From positions 5,481,501-5,545,500 of the forward strand of contig NZ_CP031417.1 of assembly GCF_003367395.1 (NCBI RefSeq): a stretch of 64,000 bases of DNA, in the 5' to 3' direction. Positions 62,529 through 64,000 of this stretch are shown piece after piece (the stretch's first letter is position 1; the number at the start of each line of letters is the position of its first letter). A program made the position numbers and the translations under genes. Source of the DNA: Pseudolabrys taiwanensis. GTDB taxonomy: Bacteria > Pseudomonadota > Alphaproteobacteria > Rhizobiales > Xanthobacteraceae. The notes beneath the pieces are model-generated. The model did not search any database. It worked only from the letters and a program-made list of their open reading frames with translations, and had not been told where the DNA came from.

Positions 62529-62960
62529 ATGCAAACGCAACAGACCCCGCAATCGCATTATCCAGGGCTTGAGCCGATCCTCGACACGATCGCCGGCTGG
62601 ATCAACAATTACCGCCGCGCCGCCAAGACTCGTTCGGAGCTTGCGCAAGTGGGTAGCGACGAAGTCGCGCGTATCGCCCACGACCTCAACGTCACGCCGG
62701 GTGAGCTTGCGAATCTCACCAGCAAGACGACCGGGTCCGTCGATCTGCTTTACAAGATGCTTTCGGCCCTGGGGGTCGACCGCGAGAACAAGAACCTCAA
62801 CGATCCGCGCATGATCCGCGATCTCGAGCGGCTTTGCTTTGCGTGCGACCACAAGGCGCGATGCGCCCACGAACTCGAGGTTGGCGCGGCCAAGGAACAC
62901 TACCGCGAATACTGCCCCAACGCCTACACGCTCGACGTCCTCACCGGCCGGCCGCACTGA
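62529..62960 (+). CDS. DUF6455-family protein with conserved cysteines
   Basis: 143 residues with GGATGGAGC as ribosome site. An alpha-helical first part (YPGLEPILDTIAGWINNYRR) precedes the segment IAHDLNVTPGELANL. The C-terminal half has RLCFACDHKARCAHELE and EHYREYCPNAYTL: four Cys (C-x2-C-x5-C, then C) that could bind a metal or Fe-S cluster. The family is uncharacterised. The FixK/FNR-like box upstream suggests a microaerobic or nitrosative role. Confidence 0.82.
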   Translation: MQTQQTPQSHYPGLEPILDTIAGWINNYRRAAKTRSELAQVGSDEVARIAHDLNVTPGELANLTSKTTGSVDLLYKMLSALGVDRENKNLNDPRMIRDLERLCFACDHKARCAHELEVGAAKEHYREYCPNAYTLDVLTGRPH

Positions 62961-62993
62961 AGCGACGCGGCCGGCAGGAGGGCGATTAGGCGA

Positions 62994-63686
62994 TTAGACG
63001 TCTTCCGGATTGTCGACGTAGACGAGGCCGGCCTTCGCCAGCGGCTCGCGCATATTGTACATGTCGAGGCCGAGCACGCCGGACGCCAGCTTCTGACGCT
63101 TGGCGTCTTCGTCGTCGAAACGCTTCTGCGCCTTCGCCGCGGTCTCCGTGACATATTTCTTCGGCACCACGACGACGCCGTCGTCGTCAGCGACCACGGC
63201 GTCGCCGGGCTCGACATAGACGCCTGCGCAGACGACCGGAATGTTCACGGAGCCGAGGGTCGCCTTGACGGTGCCCTTGGACGAGATCGCCTTCGACCAG
63301 ATCGGGAATCCCATTTCCTTGAGCGTTGCGACGTCGCGGCAGCCGGCATCGATGATGACGCCCTTCACGCCACGCGCCTTCAGCGAGGTGGCGATCAGAT
63401 CGCCGATCATGCCGTCGGTGTTGTCGGCGGTGCAGCCGAGCACAACGATATCGCCGGGCTGGCATTGCTCGATGGCGACATGCAGCATCCAGTTATCGCC
63501 GGGCTGCGCCAGGATGGTCACGGCGGGGCCCGCGATCGTAGCGCCGGACCAGATCGGACGGATGTACGGCTTCATCAGCTGATAGCGGCCGAGCGCTTCA
63601 TGCACGGTCGAGGCGCCGAGCTTCTCGAACGTGGCAATGGCGGCCGCATCGGCGCGCTTGATGTTGCGGACGACGACGTTTCTCAT
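62994..63686 (-). CDS. RraA/HMG-CHA-aldolase family protein, likely 4-carboxy-4-hydroxy-2-oxoadipate aldolase
   Basis: 230 residues from ATG 63686 (MRNVVVRNIKRADAAAIATF). GDLIATSLKARGVKGVIIDA followed by GCRDVATLKEMG gives the D-x20-R-D metal and substrate pattern of the RraA-fold class II pyruvate aldolases. With 230 residues it is nearer to CHA/HMG aldolase (protocatechuate 4,5-cleavage and gallate pathways) than to RraA (about 160). It would cut the hydroxy-oxoacid to pyruvate and oxaloacetate. The aldolase role is preferred because aromatic-catabolic genes surround it. Confidence 0.82.
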   Translation of the reverse strand: MRNVVVRNIKRADAAAIATFEKLGASTVHEALGRYQLMKPYIRPIWSGATIAGPAVTILAQPGDNWMLHVAIEQCQPGDIVVLGCTADNTDGMIGDLIATSLKARGVKGVIIDAGCRDVATLKEMGFPIWSKAISSKGTVKATLGSVNIPVVCAGVYVEPGDAVVADDDGVVVVPKKYVTETAAKAQKRFDDEDAKRQKLASGVLGLDMYNMREPLAKAGLVYVDNPEDV

Positions 63687-63724
63687 GGTGTCACTCCTGC
63701 AGGCATAACTATGCAATTCTATTC

Positions 63725-63808
63725 GGTGTCATGCCCCGCGAAAGCGGGGCATGACACCAGTACTCATTGACGTCTCGGACTACTGGATTGCCCGCTTTCG
63801 CGGGCAAT
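63725..63808. repeat. REP-like paired palindrome, copy D
   Basis: A long hairpin at 63725-63758 (stem GGTGTCATGCCCCGC, loop GAAA) and a partner at 63787-63808 (ATTGCCCGC-TTTC-GCGGGCAAT). Same family as copies A, B and C. It lies between the aldolase start and the stop of the last, partial gene. Confidence 0.87.
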
Positions 63809-63833
63809 GACGGCAGTCGTGCGAGGCTACGGC

Positions 63834-64000
63834 TCAGCCCAGCGTATCCGTGACGACGCGCGGGAACAGCGTCTGGTACGCCTCGCCGTAGGTCATCGGA
63901 ATGCCGGTGTTGCGCGAGCCCTGGATGCCGCGGTTGAGCGCGACGCGTTCGTAGTAGTGCCAGAGGTGCTTCTGCGCGGCGAGGATCTGGAACGCCTTGT
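63834..64000 (-). CDS. C-terminal end of an unidentified enzyme (start beyond window edge)
   Basis: The last 54 or so residues of a minus-strand gene, read as AFQILAAQKHLWHYYERVAL, then NRGIQGSRNTGIPMTYGEAY and ending LFPRVVTDTLG. It is coding by codon use, and on the same strand as the RraA-type aldolase gene, from which REP copy D separates it. The ending has a loose likeness to class II aldolase C-termini, but I cannot name the family safely. Confidence 0.55.
   Translation of the reverse strand, partial: KAFQILAAQKHLWHYYERVALNRGIQGSRNTGIPMTYGEAYQTLFPRVVTDTLG

Overview
The window looks like a chromosomal stretch of a GC-rich alphaproteobacterium, most likely in the Hyphomicrobiales (Bradyrhizobium/Xanthobacteraceae side). 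This is an inference from gene content: a BoxR-type regulator with boxCB, a thioredoxin-reductase-like ferredoxin-NADP reductase, an Irr/ICE-like iron box, a FixK/FNR box, Flp pilins and dispersed palindromic repeats. No rRNA, tRNA, CRISPR array, intact mobile element or origin was seen.

Layout. 0-6 kb: glucan metabolism (glgE cut by the left edge, malQ, glgP). 6-14 kb: a tight six-gene minus-strand operon with two molybdenum hydroxylases, a PaoABC-type aldehyde oxidoreductase followed by a membrane-anchored triheme cytochrome c and an IorAB/AldFGH-type enzyme. 14-21 kb: a [2Fe-2S] ferredoxin and its reductase behind boxR, divergent from boxC-boxB (aerobic benzoyl-CoA epoxidation). A hotdog thioesterase converges on boxB. 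No boxA is present here. 21-27 kb: assimilatory sulfite reduction (a small membrane ORF, cysJ, cysI, cysG). 27-33.5 kb: one secreted protein of about 2134 residues made of about 56 consecutive TPR units. 33.7-41.5 kb: a CHAP-like secreted protein, then an iron-uptake block (tonB-exbD-exbB, PepSY membrane protein, TonB-dependent siderophore receptor, PiuC-type dioxygenase) with two strong palindromic operator candidates. A short decayed atpD fragment follows.

42-54 kb: solute uptake. A complete ABC transporter has two tandem paralogous binding proteins. It lies behind a MetE-like protein that is divergent from a LysR regulator. A class II aldolase, a second pair of tandem binding proteins without transport partners, and an orphan tripartite tricarboxylate (Bug) binding protein follow. 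53-64 kb: catabolic and redox enzymes (DUF1932 dehydrogenase, aldo/keto reductase, two VOC proteins including an extradiol dioxygenase, a SAM methyltransferase, a molybdopterin oxidoreductase with its flavin reductase, an RraA/CHA-type aldolase). Three tandem Flp pilin genes, a glycosyltransferase and a DUF6455 protein under a FixK/FNR-like box lie among them.

The overall theme is aromatic and aldehyde catabolism with dedicated periplasmic electron transfer, plus iron acquisition. Most intergenic gaps contain recognisable hairpins, operators or palindromic repeats. Starts were chosen by ATG/GTG context, Shine-Dalgarno sequence and family length; alternatives are noted.
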